A stretch of DNA of 62,417 nt, taken from positions 1 to 62,417 of the forward strand of contig NZ_BJEN01000005.1 of the NCBI RefSeq assembly GCF_008326345.1. Reading direction: 5' to 3'. The translations under genes were made by a program, and so were the position numbers. Positions 51,826-59,739 of this stretch are shown here, piece by piece; position 1 is the stretch's first letter; every line of letters starts with the position of its first letter. The stretch is from Cutibacterium modestum (GTDB lineage Bacteria; Actinomycetota; Actinomycetes; Propionibacteriales; Propionibacteriaceae). The notes beneath the pieces were generated by a model. That model was not told the origin of the DNA and did no database searches. It was given only the letters and a program-made list of their open reading frames with translations.

Positions 51826-52718
51826 TCACCGCGGGCCTCCTGAGCCTGGCCCTCGCCGCCATGCCCCTGACCGCCCTCGCAGACGACGAAAACTTCAGTA
51901 GCCATACGGACACGAATGGTCCTGGCTATGACGTGCGGGTAGATGTGTGGAACCATCCTCATTCTGGGGCTCATACTCGCTCGGGGGATCGGGGCGGTGA
52001 TGGGAAGAATCATGATGATGGCCCGGGCGAGGCTACGTCTGTTGATGGGTTGTCGCAGGCTGATGCGTGGGCTGCTCATGCCGGGTATGCCTCGGCGGCT
52101 AACTATCAGTGTCAGATGATGAAGTCTTTTCTTGATAGTTCCGAATCGGCGCATATGACTGCCGCTGAACGTGCCAGCGGGCAAGCCGATTTCACTAAGA
52201 AATGCCGGACGGATCCGTCAGGTAAGGCCAGTGCGATCCCTGACCCGGCCTGGCTGGGACGCCATGCGGCCATGAAGATGACCCTGCCCGGTGCCCGACC
52301 GGTCATTGCCCCTGACCCGAGTCTGAATCAGTGGCATTCGGCGGCGGTGGGCCAGGCGTTGTGGCTGTCGGTTGATGATCCCACCGCCACCACGCACAAA
52401 TCGATCACGTTTATGGGACAGATTGTCTCGTTGAGCGCCAAACGAAACGGTCTGTCGTTTGATATGGGCGACGGCCACACCGTCCATTGCGACGCCACGA
52501 CCCCCTGGAGTCCGTCGGTGGAGCCGGGCACCCCCTCCCCAACGTGCGGCTACACCTATCAGCAGGCAGCCCCGCCAGAGGGCTACAAGGTCACCGCGAT
52601 CACGTCGTGGGATGTGACGTGGTCGGTGCTGGGCCACACCGGGTCAGTCCATATTGAAAAGGCCGGTGGGCAGATGCTTCCGGTCGGCGAGTTGGAGTCG
52701 GTTGTCACCCACCGATGA
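51810..52718 (+). CDS. Secreted protein of the tad locus
   Basis: This 302-residue protein has a signal peptide (RRQVITAGLLSLALAAMPLT, cleavage after ALA) and a C-terminal beta-rich region (ITFMGQIVSLSAKRNGLSFD, MGDGHTVHCDATTPWS, CGYTYQQAAPPEGYKVTAI, VTWSVLGHTGSVHIE) with the layout of a PKD-like domain, common beside actinobacterial tad genes. It overlaps the next gene by 4 nt. Function unknown. Confidence 0.72.
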   Translation: MRRQVITAGLLSLALAAMPLTALADDENFSSHTDTNGPGYDVRVDVWNHPHSGAHTRSGDRGGDGKNHDDGPGEATSVDGLSQADAWAAHAGYASAANYQCQMMKSFLDSSESAHMTAAERASGQADFTKKCRTDPSGKASAIPDPAWLGRHAAMKMTLPGARPVIAPDPSLNQWHSAAVGQALWLSVDDPTATTHKSITFMGQIVSLSAKRNGLSFDMGDGHTVHCDATTPWSPSVEPGTPSPTCGYTYQQAAPPEGYKVTAITSWDVTWSVLGHTGSVHIEKAGGQMLPVGELESVVTHR

Positions 52719-53713
52719 CCCCCGATAGCCCCACCCTCTACGAGGTGTTAGGGGTTGCCCCCGACGCCACCGACACCCAGCTCAAGACGGCATGGCGCCT
52801 CGCCGCGAAAGCGACCCACCCCGATGCCGGCGGCGACCCCCAGGCGTTCACCACCGCCCAGCACGCCTGGGAAGTGTTGTCTGACCCGGGCTCCCGCGCC
52901 TCCTATGATGCCGCCCTGGCGGGAGAAGGCGACCCCGACGTAGAGGCCCCAGACAACACCGTCGACCCCTTGACCCCCTCGTGGTCGTGGAGTGTCTCCT
53001 TCATCGATGCCACCCCGCAGCTACGCCACACCCGGCCCGGCACGCTCGCCGCGATCGTGGTAGCCGCCGCCGGGGTCGAGGCCGGGATCGGCTGGCATGA
53101 GGCGTTGGAGGCCCTCGCCCCCTCTCCCGGGTTCGTAGGTTCGTGGTGGATGACCTCGGTTCCGGTCGTGGCCGCAGTGACATGGCTCGCGGCGATCACG
53201 GGGGTACAGGCCATCATGGCCGGGATCGGCTGGCTGGGGTGGGGCTTGATCGGTGCCGCCTGTCTGTGGGGACACCCGTGGGCTGTGGCCGTATTGGGAG
53301 CCGGATGGGTGGCCTGGGTAGCCGCCGCAGTGTGGTGGTGGCGCCGACGGATGGCCTGGCCTGCCCGCACCTGCCGGGCAGGAAACATGGTCGACATGCC
53401 CGAGGTTGACCCGCCATGGATGGAACCGGTGGAACTGGTAGCAGAACTCATCCCCTCCGTGCGGGCCATGTGGTCTCCTGACGGGCAAACGGTGGCTGTA
53501 GTAGCCGGTCGGCGGGTAGCAACCTTAGGGATGCCGATGCGAGGGTGGCGTGGCATCGAGATGCGGGGCTGGAATCCGATCGGTGCCGACACCGCGTGGA
53601 TCGTTGACCAGATAGGCGGCTGGCTGGCCGACCAAGACAAACCGCTCACCATCGACGGGAAAATCTTGTTCGAGACCTGGGACAGGCTACAGACAGTTCG
53701 TCCTCACAGCTGA
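52715..53713 (+). CDS. J-domain (DnaJ-like) membrane protein
   Basis: This 332-residue protein begins with a J domain (TLYEVLGVAPDATDTQLKTA, HPD motif in ATHPDAGGDP, HAWEVLSDPGSRASYDAAL), followed by four or so membrane helices (about 110-210) and a C-terminal domain (MWSPDGQTVAVVAGRRVATL to LQTVRPHS). The J domain implies recruitment of Hsp70 to the membrane, perhaps for pilus or transfer assembly. It ends the tad operon. Its last 28 codons are duplicated at 55621-55707. Confidence 0.8.
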   Translation: MTPDSPTLYEVLGVAPDATDTQLKTAWRLAAKATHPDAGGDPQAFTTAQHAWEVLSDPGSRASYDAALAGEGDPDVEAPDNTVDPLTPSWSWSVSFIDATPQLRHTRPGTLAAIVVAAAGVEAGIGWHEALEALAPSPGFVGSWWMTSVPVVAAVTWLAAITGVQAIMAGIGWLGWGLIGAACLWGHPWAVAVLGAGWVAWVAAAVWWWRRRMAWPARTCRAGNMVDMPEVDPPWMEPVELVAELIPSVRAMWSPDGQTVAVVAGRRVATLGMPMRGWRGIEMRGWNPIGADTAWIVDQIGGWLADQDKPLTIDGKILFETWDRLQTVRPHS

Positions 53714-53730
53714 GAAAAATTTTGGGTCCG

Positions 53731-53772
53731 CCCTGCATATCGGGGCCTCTTCATACCTTCAAAAGTGTGAAG
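53731..53772 (+). promoter_or_regulatory. Repeated plasmid element, diverged (copy 6)
   Basis: CCCTGCAT (53731-53738), N18, then CTTCAAAAGTGTGAAG (53757-53772). It is homologous to copy 7 at 55729, which follows the duplicated end of the J-domain gene. Confidence 0.55.
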
Positions 53773-53882
53773 GGAATACAGACTCTTCGACTGGAATTAA
53801 AAATGGTATATGGCGTGTCCGGTCCGCACCCAGCTCCACGATGCGCCATAGGGGAGCCATAACTTCACCAATCGTATACGAT

Positions 53883-54161
53883 ATGAGTGTGGGTGAGCAT
53901 CTGTTGCATGGAGAACCGGTGGCCGACAGTCAGATACAAGCATGGGCGGATGAAGCAGAAGCTGGTTATGACCTCAGCATGCTTCCGCCGTCTCGACGTG
54001 GTCGCCCACCGGTGGGGAGGGGCCCGGGCACTGTGGTCCCTGTGCGCTTCGACGCGGACACTCTCAAGGCGTTGTCACAACGAGCCCATGACGAAGGATT
54101 GACCACGCGTTCTGACGCGATCCGTGCTGCGGTTAACCAGTGGCTCGGCCTCGGCTCGTAA
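53883..54161 (+). CDS. RHH antitoxin-like protein
   Basis: This 92-residue protein begins MSVGEHLLHGEPVADSQIQA, with WADEAEAGYD, and ends in an RHH (TVVPVRFDADTLKALSQRAH, TTRSDAIRAAVNQWL). The ATG at 53883 starts the conserved part. The N-terminal pattern matches the antitoxins at 3649 and 25294. The following toxin gene is broken, so this may be an orphan antitoxin or regulator. Confidence 0.72.
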   Translation: MSVGEHLLHGEPVADSQIQAWADEAEAGYDLSMLPPSRRGRPPVGRGPGTVVPVRFDADTLKALSQRAHDEGLTTRSDAIRAAVNQWLGLGS

Positions 54162-54163
54162 AC

Positions 54164-54430
54164 ATTATCGGCGCGACAACCTTACTGATGACGCTGTTGG
54201 TTACGCCGTAGAGCACATCTTGTACTCGTGGGCGCTCGACGATGCTGATGATCCTCGTTGCTGGATGATGATTCGGTGTTGACCCAGCTGGCCTCCTCAT
54301 GGAGCTAGTTATCCTCATCTACGACGATGTCGCACGACTCGAGGACTGGATCGACCAGCCCGTTGCGTCTGAAGAACTTCATCCACCCCGGTGGAGCTCC
54401 GGCCGCGTACTGGTGCAACGGATCATTAGC
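54164..54430 (+). pseudogene. Remnant of a BrnT/DUF4258-like toxin
   Basis: After the RHH gene a frame reads KHYRRDNLTDDAVGYAVEHI and LDDADDPRCWMMI, then stops; the continuation FGVDPAGLLMELVILIYDDV is in another frame. Joined, these form the HxxTxxDAxxA...GxDxAGxLxELV pattern of the toxin family. The second fragment runs in frame into the Nudix-LOG gene, which is why that gene can appear to start at 54299. Confidence 0.6.
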
Positions 54431-55405
54431 ATGGGTAGCGTGAGTATGCCTTCGATCGTGGTCAGTGCTGTCATCGTCCAAGATTCTGACGGGCGGCTTC
54501 TCACTGTCCGTAAACGAGGCGCCGAGGCATTCATGCTGCCAGGCGGCAAGCCGGAGCCCGGCGAGGACTCGCGTCAGGCAGTAGTCCGGGAAGTGCACGA
54601 AGAGCTCGGCGTCGCATTGTCTTCCGACGACCTGCGTCGGGTGGGAGTGTTCACCACGCGAGCAGCGAATGAGGCCGGCCATCAGGTGGTAGCGACGATT
54701 TTCACCCACACCCCGGTTGCGGTGAGTGAGCCAGCTGCTGAGATCGAGCAGATTCGTTGGCTCGATTGGAGTGTCGACGCCCTGCCTGAGGACCTGGCCC
54801 CGCTGCTGGTCGAGGCAGTCATCCCGTGGCTGCGGCGCCGTATCCGGTCGGTCGCTGTATTCACGGGTGCGAAGGATGGAACCGACCCTCATTATCGTGT
54901 CGAAGCAACCGCCTTGGGCCGGGGTCTCGCACACGCCGGGATCACCCTGGTTTATGGCGGCGGGAAGGTCGGGATGATGGGTGCTGTTGCTGATGCGGCC
55001 CTCGCTGCTGGCGGCGCTGTGATCGGAGTGATGCCGCAGCACTTGGTGGACGGGGAGATCGCCCATCCTAGTCTGACTCACCTCGAGGTAGTGCGGACTA
55101 TGCATGAGCGCAAGCAGCGGATGAGTGACCTAGCTGACGCGTTCGTCGCGCTACCCGGCGGCGGCGGAACCCTTGACGAGCTATTCGAAGCATGGACATG
55201 GCAGCAGCTCGGTGTACACAGCAAACCCGTGGCCTTGTACGACTCGACCTTCTGGGCACCGCTGACCGCGCTACTCAACCACATGACCATCGAAGGCTTC
55301 GTCCGCCCTGAGGACCGCGCCTCGCTCGTGATCGCCGATACCATACATCAGCTGATGGCCGATCTTGAGGGATGGGCCCCACCACCACCGAAGTGGCGCT
55401 CGTGA
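54431..55405 (+). CDS. Nudix hydrolase fused to LOG-family phosphoribohydrolase
   Basis: This 324-residue protein has an N-terminal Nudix domain (FMLPGGKPEPGEDSRQAVVR, then EVHEELGV, the GX5EX7REUXEEXGU box) and a C-terminal LOG domain (VAVFTGAKDGTDPHY, LVYGGGKVGMMGAVADAAL, MHERKQRMSDLADAFVALPG, GGGTLDELFEAWTW). LOG enzymes cleave nucleoside monophosphates to free base and ribose phosphate; the Nudix part may remove damaged nucleotides. The fusion suggests nucleotide clean-up. Start at 54431 (or 54446) excludes the toxin relic. Confidence 0.85.
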   Translation: MGSVSMPSIVVSAVIVQDSDGRLLTVRKRGAEAFMLPGGKPEPGEDSRQAVVREVHEELGVALSSDDLRRVGVFTTRAANEAGHQVVATIFTHTPVAVSEPAAEIEQIRWLDWSVDALPEDLAPLLVEAVIPWLRRRIRSVAVFTGAKDGTDPHYRVEATALGRGLAHAGITLVYGGGKVGMMGAVADAALAAGGAVIGVMPQHLVDGEIAHPSLTHLEVVRTMHERKQRMSDLADAFVALPGGGGTLDELFEAWTWQQLGVHSKPVALYDSTFWAPLTALLNHMTIEGFVRPEDRASLVIADTIHQLMADLEGWAPPPPKWRS

Positions 55406-55620
55406 CATAGAACAAATGATTCTGACTATGGCTCATTGACATCTGCGCAGCGGCTACTAGCTCCATTGACTTCAAATCGGGCCTTGGCCGAGGCTCGGTT
55501 CAGGTGGCCCGGAATGGATCCCCACAAATTGAATGCTCACGATCGAGGTGATGGACGCCCACTACTATTGTCCTACGCCCGGTTGTATCCAGCGAGCAAT
55601 TGAAGGTGCTGCGCCTGTTG
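55406..55620. other. Intergenic, no gene seen
   Basis: This spacer follows the Nudix-LOG gene. Frames are short on both strands, and it ends where the duplicated end of the J-domain gene begins. Confidence 0.45.
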
Positions 55621-55707
55621 GTCGACCAGGCCGAGCCACTCACTATTGACGGGAAAGTCCTGTTCGAGACCTGGGACGGGCTGCAGGCAGCCCGTCCTCA
55701 CAGCTGA
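55621..55707 (+). pseudogene. Duplicated 3' end of the J-domain protein gene
   Basis: The codons give VDQAEPLTIDGKVLFETWDG followed by LQAARPHS and a TGA, nearly the same as the last residues of the protein at 52715-53713. The similarity continues past the stop through GAAAAAATTTTGGG and into the repeated promoter-like element. No start codon or upstream domain is present. Confidence 0.8.
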
Positions 55708-55728
55708 GAAAAAATTTTGGGGGCCGTT

Positions 55729-55770
55729 CCGCACATCGCGGCTCTCTTTCACACCTTCAAGGGTATGAAG
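55729..55770 (+). promoter_or_regulatory. Repeated plasmid element CCGCACAT-N18-CTTCA (copy 7)
   Basis: CCGCACAT at 55729-55736, 18 nt, then CTTCAAGGGTATGAAG at 55755-55770. It lies upstream of the RHH gene at 55850 and may also drive the rep gene. Confidence 0.75.
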
Positions 55771-55849
55771 GAAGTACAGACACCAAACCGAGCTGAGAAC
55801 TGTGCAGTACGGTGTGTTGAGCCGCATATCACCCATCGGATGGGCCATA

Positions 55850-56191
55850 ATGATCTCTATGAGGTCTCCCCGCAAGCCATACCAGAAGATCCGTCGCGGC
55901 CCGAAGCCACGCTGCGAAGAGCCCGTCAGGTCCTTGACGTGTTATGTGCCTCAGTCTCTGATAGATCCGATCGACGAGATGGCGTGGCAGTTGGAGATTT
56001 CGAAGTCCGATCTCGTGGGGTGGTCGGCTTTGTGCACCCTCAATGTGGTGCGCAGGGACCGAGGCGAGGACCCCATACCGATCCCGGAGTATCTGGACAA
56101 GGCCGTGATGTCGGCGTTGTACCCCGATGCTCTGCCTCTCGACGACATCGAGGAACAGGACGAGCAGAAAGAAGTTTTGATGTCTGGGTGA
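55850..56191 (+). CDS. RHH-like DNA-binding protein upstream of rep
   Basis: This 113-residue protein has a basic N-terminus (MRSPRKPYQKIRRGPKPRCE) and an RHH-like part (VRSLTCYVPQSLIDPIDEMA, ISKSDLVGWSALCTLNVV), ending in an acidic tail. Starts at GTG 55802 and ATG 55859 are also possible. Position before the rep gene suggests a copy-number regulator. A strong hairpin follows the stop. Confidence 0.65.
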   Translation: MISMRSPRKPYQKIRRGPKPRCEEPVRSLTCYVPQSLIDPIDEMAWQLEISKSDLVGWSALCTLNVVRRDRGEDPIPIPEYLDKAVMSALYPDALPLDDIEEQDEQKEVLMSG

Positions 56192-56202
56192 GCCCGAACA
56201 TG

Positions 56203-56234
56203 GTTGAAGGCCGCTTGGGAGAGCGGCCTTCAAC
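56203..56234. terminator. Strong hairpin after the RHH gene
   Basis: GTTGAAGGCCGC (56203-56214) and GCGGCCTTCAAC (56223-56234) pair perfectly around 8 nt. There is no long T tract, so it may be a terminator or an attenuator controlling the rep gene downstream. Confidence 0.65.
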
Positions 56235-56471
56235 TAATCAATTCGGTTATCAGCAGCCCTTGTTAGGGGCTCAGGTCCTTTCCCAGAGGAGGGGGGACCG
56301 CCATGACAGTCATGCAAGTACCGCCACAGACAGTTTCATGGTAGCTGATAGCCCGCGTTGTTGGAAGTGCAGCAACGCCGATCCTCGCAGGTATCGCACC
56401 CTGCTACAGGGTGCTGAACATCAAGGATTGATTGCTATGACAAGCCGTGAGGCGTCCTCGAGGAGGGCGTC

Positions 56472-57992
56472 ATGACCGCTAGAACACAGGCTGTAACGAC
56501 TGCTAACAGTTCAGCTAGAAGCATTGCTAGAACCTCAGCTAACACCTGTACTGGTTCTGCTAAGGGCTTCATCAAGATTCATCATGATGTCATCTGCTCG
56601 GGCGTGTCGGGCAACGCGATGGCGTTGTTCATCACACTGGTCAACCATCCCCGCCACGGCGAGTGGGTCCGTTACTCCCAGTCTCACCTAGCTGAACTGT
56701 GCGGCTGGGACGACTTGTCTTCCTCGGCTGCCCGTCAGCGAATCCATCGTGCTGTCAAGGAACTGACAGCACGCGGCTGGCTGACCTCCAAGAAGAGGTA
56801 CGACGACACCACGGCCGCGACCGCCATCTGGTACAAGCTCACTGGTCCCACCAGTTCTACCAAGCACTGGGAGCAACTGCCGCGGAGCACATGGGATGTC
56901 ATGCGTCAGGCAGGCGGGCTTCAAAGTGGCGAGTGGGCACGTCATTGGCTGGTGTGGAGGATGCTGGCCGGACGCACCGGCATGGCCCAGGCCCGCCTCG
57001 CTGTCGTGGCTCGGTTCCTGGAGTGCCACCCCAACCGGGTCTCCCAGGTCCGTGGTCGACTCGTCGACGCTGGCCTGCTCGGCCTCGACCAGGTGGCCGG
57101 CCGCCCCAGCCGGGTATGGTTCCCGAATCCAGCGGACACGCAACAGGTGTACGCCGGCCCCGACGAGGAGGACCAAGGGACTGAGGACTCCTCCCATTTT
57201 TCACCCCATCAACCCCCGATTCTTCACCCCATCCACCCCCCAGAAAATGTCGCCTTTCTATTAGACAAATCATTAGACAATGAGTTAGACCCTGGGTCGC
57301 GTCAGCGTGTTAGCTCACCAACGCGCGCGCGCGCGGCGGCTGCGCCGCCGACACCAAAGAAACCCACACCAACCAGAAATGCCAGAAACGATGACGCCGC
57401 AAACCTGGCATGGCGGTTCGTGAGGCGGTGTCCCCAACTGGTGGGGGCTCCGCCGAAAGTACGCGGCCAGGTCCGCCAACTGATTGCCACCGAGATTCGC
57501 CGGAATCCAAGCTTTCTGAATGTGGCGGCCCTAGAGACTGCCGCTAGGCGAGTACGCGACGAAGGCTCGCTAGGTGTCTGCCACTGCGAGATCGTTCGAG
57601 ACAAGCTACACGGGGTCATCGCCGACCAGAAGGCCGCCCCCATCAACCCCGCCCCCCTCCCACCACCCGAACCCAGTCAAGACGACGTAGACGAAAGAGA
57701 CACAACCGTGTGGATTTACCCCAACCCTGGCGAGACTGCTGACAAGACCGATGTCAGGGTCGCTCAGTCGCAAGTGCGCCACGTCGCCGAGCGCGACGAC
57801 ATGGCAGGCGCGATCGCCACCAAACTGCTAGCTTCCCGCTCTGATGATCCGATGGGCTGGCTGACCCGCCGCCAAACCATGCTGATGGCCCGTTTTCCCC
57901 GTGACCATGACGAAGTCATCGCGATGTGCCACATCGTGCGCACCGCCCTAGAGGCCGACCTAGCCGCCCACAACCAGTGGGAGGATCGATGA
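56472..57992 (+). CDS. Winged-helix Rep-like replication initiator
   Basis: This 506-residue protein has an N-terminal winged-helix domain (FIKIHHDVICSGVSGNAMAL, WVRYSQSHLAELCGWDD, RQRIHRAVKELTARGWLTSK), a second helical DNA-binding region (RLAVVARFLECHPNRVSQVR), a Pro-rich linker around 250-310 and a C-terminal domain (NLAWRFVRRCPQLVGAPPKV onward). This two-wing arrangement is typical of plasmid Rep/DnaA-independent initiators annotated as HTH proteins in actinobacteria. Residues 2-30 are encoded by iteron-like GCTAGAA/GCTAAC repeats. It overlaps the broken HNH gene by ATGA. Confidence 0.7.
   Translation: MTARTQAVTTANSSARSIARTSANTCTGSAKGFIKIHHDVICSGVSGNAMALFITLVNHPRHGEWVRYSQSHLAELCGWDDLSSSAARQRIHRAVKELTARGWLTSKKRYDDTTAATAIWYKLTGPTSSTKHWEQLPRSTWDVMRQAGGLQSGEWARHWLVWRMLAGRTGMAQARLAVVARFLECHPNRVSQVRGRLVDAGLLGLDQVAGRPSRVWFPNPADTQQVYAGPDEEDQGTEDSSHFSPHQPPILHPIHPPENVAFLLDKSLDNELDPGSRQRVSSPTRARAAAAPPTPKKPTPTRNARNDDAANLAWRFVRRCPQLVGAPPKVRGQVRQLIATEIRRNPSFLNVAALETAARRVRDEGSLGVCHCEIVRDKLHGVIADQKAAPINPAPLPPPEPSQDDVDERDTTVWIYPNPGETADKTDVRVAQSQVRHVAERDDMAGAIATKLLASRSDDPMGWLTRRQTMLMARFPRDHDEVIAMCHIVRTALEADLAAHNQWEDR
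56478..56562. repeat. Iteron-like GCTA repeats inside the rep 5' end
   Basis: GCTAGAA occurs three times (near 56479, 56514 and 56526) and GCTAAC twice (near 56502 and 56539), with a final GCTAAG near 56560, all in phase with the reading frame. The repeats are absent from the second rep copy. They resemble the CTAGC block at 40183 and could be origin iterons. Confidence 0.5.
56572..57186. repeat. 615-bp direct repeat, copy A (in the full rep gene)
   Basis: Bases 56572-57186 appear identical to 58540-59154, with a constant offset of 1968. The copy covers the first winged-helix and second DNA-binding regions of the rep gene. Confidence 0.92.
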
Positions 57993-58500
57993 GGTCGGCA
58001 CTCAGGAAAATCATGGCTGTGGTTGCTGTGATCGGCGTCGCAGTAGTGGCGGGCCTGACACTAGCCAAATCATGGCCGTTTACGGGCGGTTCTAAACCGT
58101 CGGCAGTCATGGGCTCCACCGTTGTCAGGAAGCTTGGTGCAAGGGCCGCTGCGGGTGCGTTGGACCGTCTGCCGGCCCCCATGACCGGCTACGCCCGGGC
58201 CCGGTTCGGTCAAGCCTGGACCGATAACACCGATCAAGGCCTGACTCGCTCATGGGGATGCAACGATGCCCTGGCCCGCACAAAACCTGGGTCGCGGTGC
58301 GTGATCGCCTCCGGAACACTCCACGACCCAACCCCGTGGCCACTCTCGCCTGGAGACGAGGCCGACACGCCTCAACAACAGTCCAAATCGACCTAGGAAA
58401 CGCGTGGGTCACCGGCGTAGAGAAGACCGCTATGACGCGAATACTCAACCGCTGCTCGGGGCTCTCAGGGACTCCAAGGTACGCCACAATGGGACTATGA
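57989..58500 (+). pseudogene. HNH endonuclease (DUF1524/GmrSD-C-like) pseudogene
   Basis: The first frame encodes a membrane or signal helix (IMAVVAVIGVAVVAGLTLA) then YARARFGQAWTDN, SRWGC-like and CVIASGTLHDP. The family continuation appears in another frame as RRGRHASTTVQIDLGNAWVT (family: VQIDHVVALxxAW), where the HNH histidine is lost. Frameshifts and small deletions make it non-functional. It lies between the two rep copies and starts by overlapping the rep stop. Confidence 0.7.
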
Positions 58501-59171
58501 GTACACCAGACATGAAGCAGCGAACTGACCGACCGCGTCTCAAGATTCATCATGATGTCATCTGCTCGGGCGTGTCGGGCAACGCGATGGCGTTGTTCAT
58601 CACACTGGTCAACCATCCCCGCCACGGCGAGTGGGTCCGTTACTCCCAGTCTCACCTAGCTGAACTGTGCGGCTGGGACGACTTGTCTTCCTCGGCTGCC
58701 CGTCAGCGAATCCATCGTGCTGTCAAGGAACTGACAGCACGCGGCTGGCTGACCTCCAAGAAGAGGTACGACGACACCACGGCCGCGACCGCCATCTGGT
58801 ACAAGCTCACTGGTCCCACCAGTTCTACCAAGCACTGGGAGCAACTGCCGCGGAGCACATGGGATGTCATGCGTCAGGCAGGCGGGCTTCAAAGTGGCGA
58901 GTGGGCACGTCATTGGCTGGTGTGGAGGATGCTGGCCGGACGCACCGGCATGGCCCAGGCCCGCCTCGCTGTCGTGGCTCGGTTCCTGGAGTGCCACCCC
59001 AACCGGGTCTCCCAGGTCCGTGGTCGACTCGTCGACGCTGGCCTGCTCGGCCTCGACCAGGTGGCCGGCCGCCCCAGCCGGGTATGGTTCCCGAATCCAG
59101 CGGACACGCAACAGGTGTACGCCGGCCCCGACGAGGAGGACCAAGGGACTGAGGTTCCAGCCCCCTGCTGA
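58497..59171 (+). CDS. Truncated second copy of the Rep-like protein
   Basis: This 224-residue protein has its own short N-terminus (MSTPDMKQRTDRPRLKIHHD) and then residues identical to 36-240 of the full Rep, ending in EDQGTEVPAPC. It keeps both DNA-binding regions but lacks the C-terminal half and the iteron-coding start. If expressed it could compete with full Rep for binding sites. No clear ribosome binding site is seen, so it may be silent. Confidence 0.65.
   Translation: MSTPDMKQRTDRPRLKIHHDVICSGVSGNAMALFITLVNHPRHGEWVRYSQSHLAELCGWDDLSSSAARQRIHRAVKELTARGWLTSKKRYDDTTAATAIWYKLTGPTSSTKHWEQLPRSTWDVMRQAGGLQSGEWARHWLVWRMLAGRTGMAQARLAVVARFLECHPNRVSQVRGRLVDAGLLGLDQVAGRPSRVWFPNPADTQQVYAGPDEEDQGTEVPAPC
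58540..59154. repeat. 615-bp direct repeat, copy B
   Basis: Identical to 56572-57186. Both strands and all shadow frames match in the two copies, so the duplication is recent or maintained by recombination. Confidence 0.92.
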
Positions 59172-59181
59172 CTGCTAGACG

Positions 59182-59442
59182 GTGAATCCCGAACGCCTCA
59201 ATGAGGAAGTTGGAGTGTTACAACCAACTTTGACCATTGACCAGCAAGCAAATGCAGCATTTCTGAAATTTACGGACGGCAAGGTCGCGCGAACCGTTCC
59301 GGTGAACGACGATGGCCGCGTTGTCGCAACGCTCTCGTTCCTGGAATCAGGAGAACTCCACGGCATTGAGTTGCTGGACGTACAACGCCAAATCCCGAAC
59401 GGTGCGGAGTTTAACGCGGACGACCTTGGAACTGATCCGTGA
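59182..59442 (+). CDS. DUF2283 family protein
   Basis: This 86-residue protein has the DUF2283 pattern of an extended beta domain: LTIDQQANAAFLKFTDGKVA, VPVNDDGRVVATLSFLESGE and LHGIELLDVQRQIP. The GTG start at 59182 is uncertain. Small DUF2283 proteins often sit beside DUF4258-type toxin genes and may act as antitoxins; no partner is intact here. Confidence 0.7.
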   Translation: MNPERLNEEVGVLQPTLTIDQQANAAFLKFTDGKVARTVPVNDDGRVVATLSFLESGELHGIELLDVQRQIPNGAEFNADDLGTDP

Positions 59443-59619
59443 CGCCCTCAGTGCCTACCTTGCTGCCTGACTCGCGGTGTCTGGAGCTGGTCACGAAGGG
59501 TGCGCTGGTAGGGCGTCAACAGCGAAAAATTCGAGTAGGCGTCAAGAATGCACTAGGTGTGTCGGAATGGGGGGGCTGGGTGGAGTGCCTTGTTCTGGTT
59601 GCCGACAATGGTGTTCTAT

Positions 59620-59739
59620 GTGAGTGCCAGCGTGTGGAGGCTGATCGAACGGGATGCGTCCCGGCAGGGCATGACCGTGTCTGCGTGGACTTGTCAAGCG
59701 CTCACCCGTGAGGTCACCCAGACCCTCAAAGCCAGCTGA
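59620..59739 (+). pseudogene. Inverted copy of the 3' end of the 3649 antitoxin gene
   Basis: These 120 bp match the reverse complement of 3649-3768 with about two differences and encode VSASVWRLIERDASRQGMTV to TLKAS and the stop. The N-terminal toxin-binding half is missing. Confidence 0.88.

Noticed and set aside
59439-59711. 90-codon frame after the DUF2283 gene
   Set aside because: Its 3' part is an off-frame reading of the duplicated antitoxin fragment and the rest has no motif.
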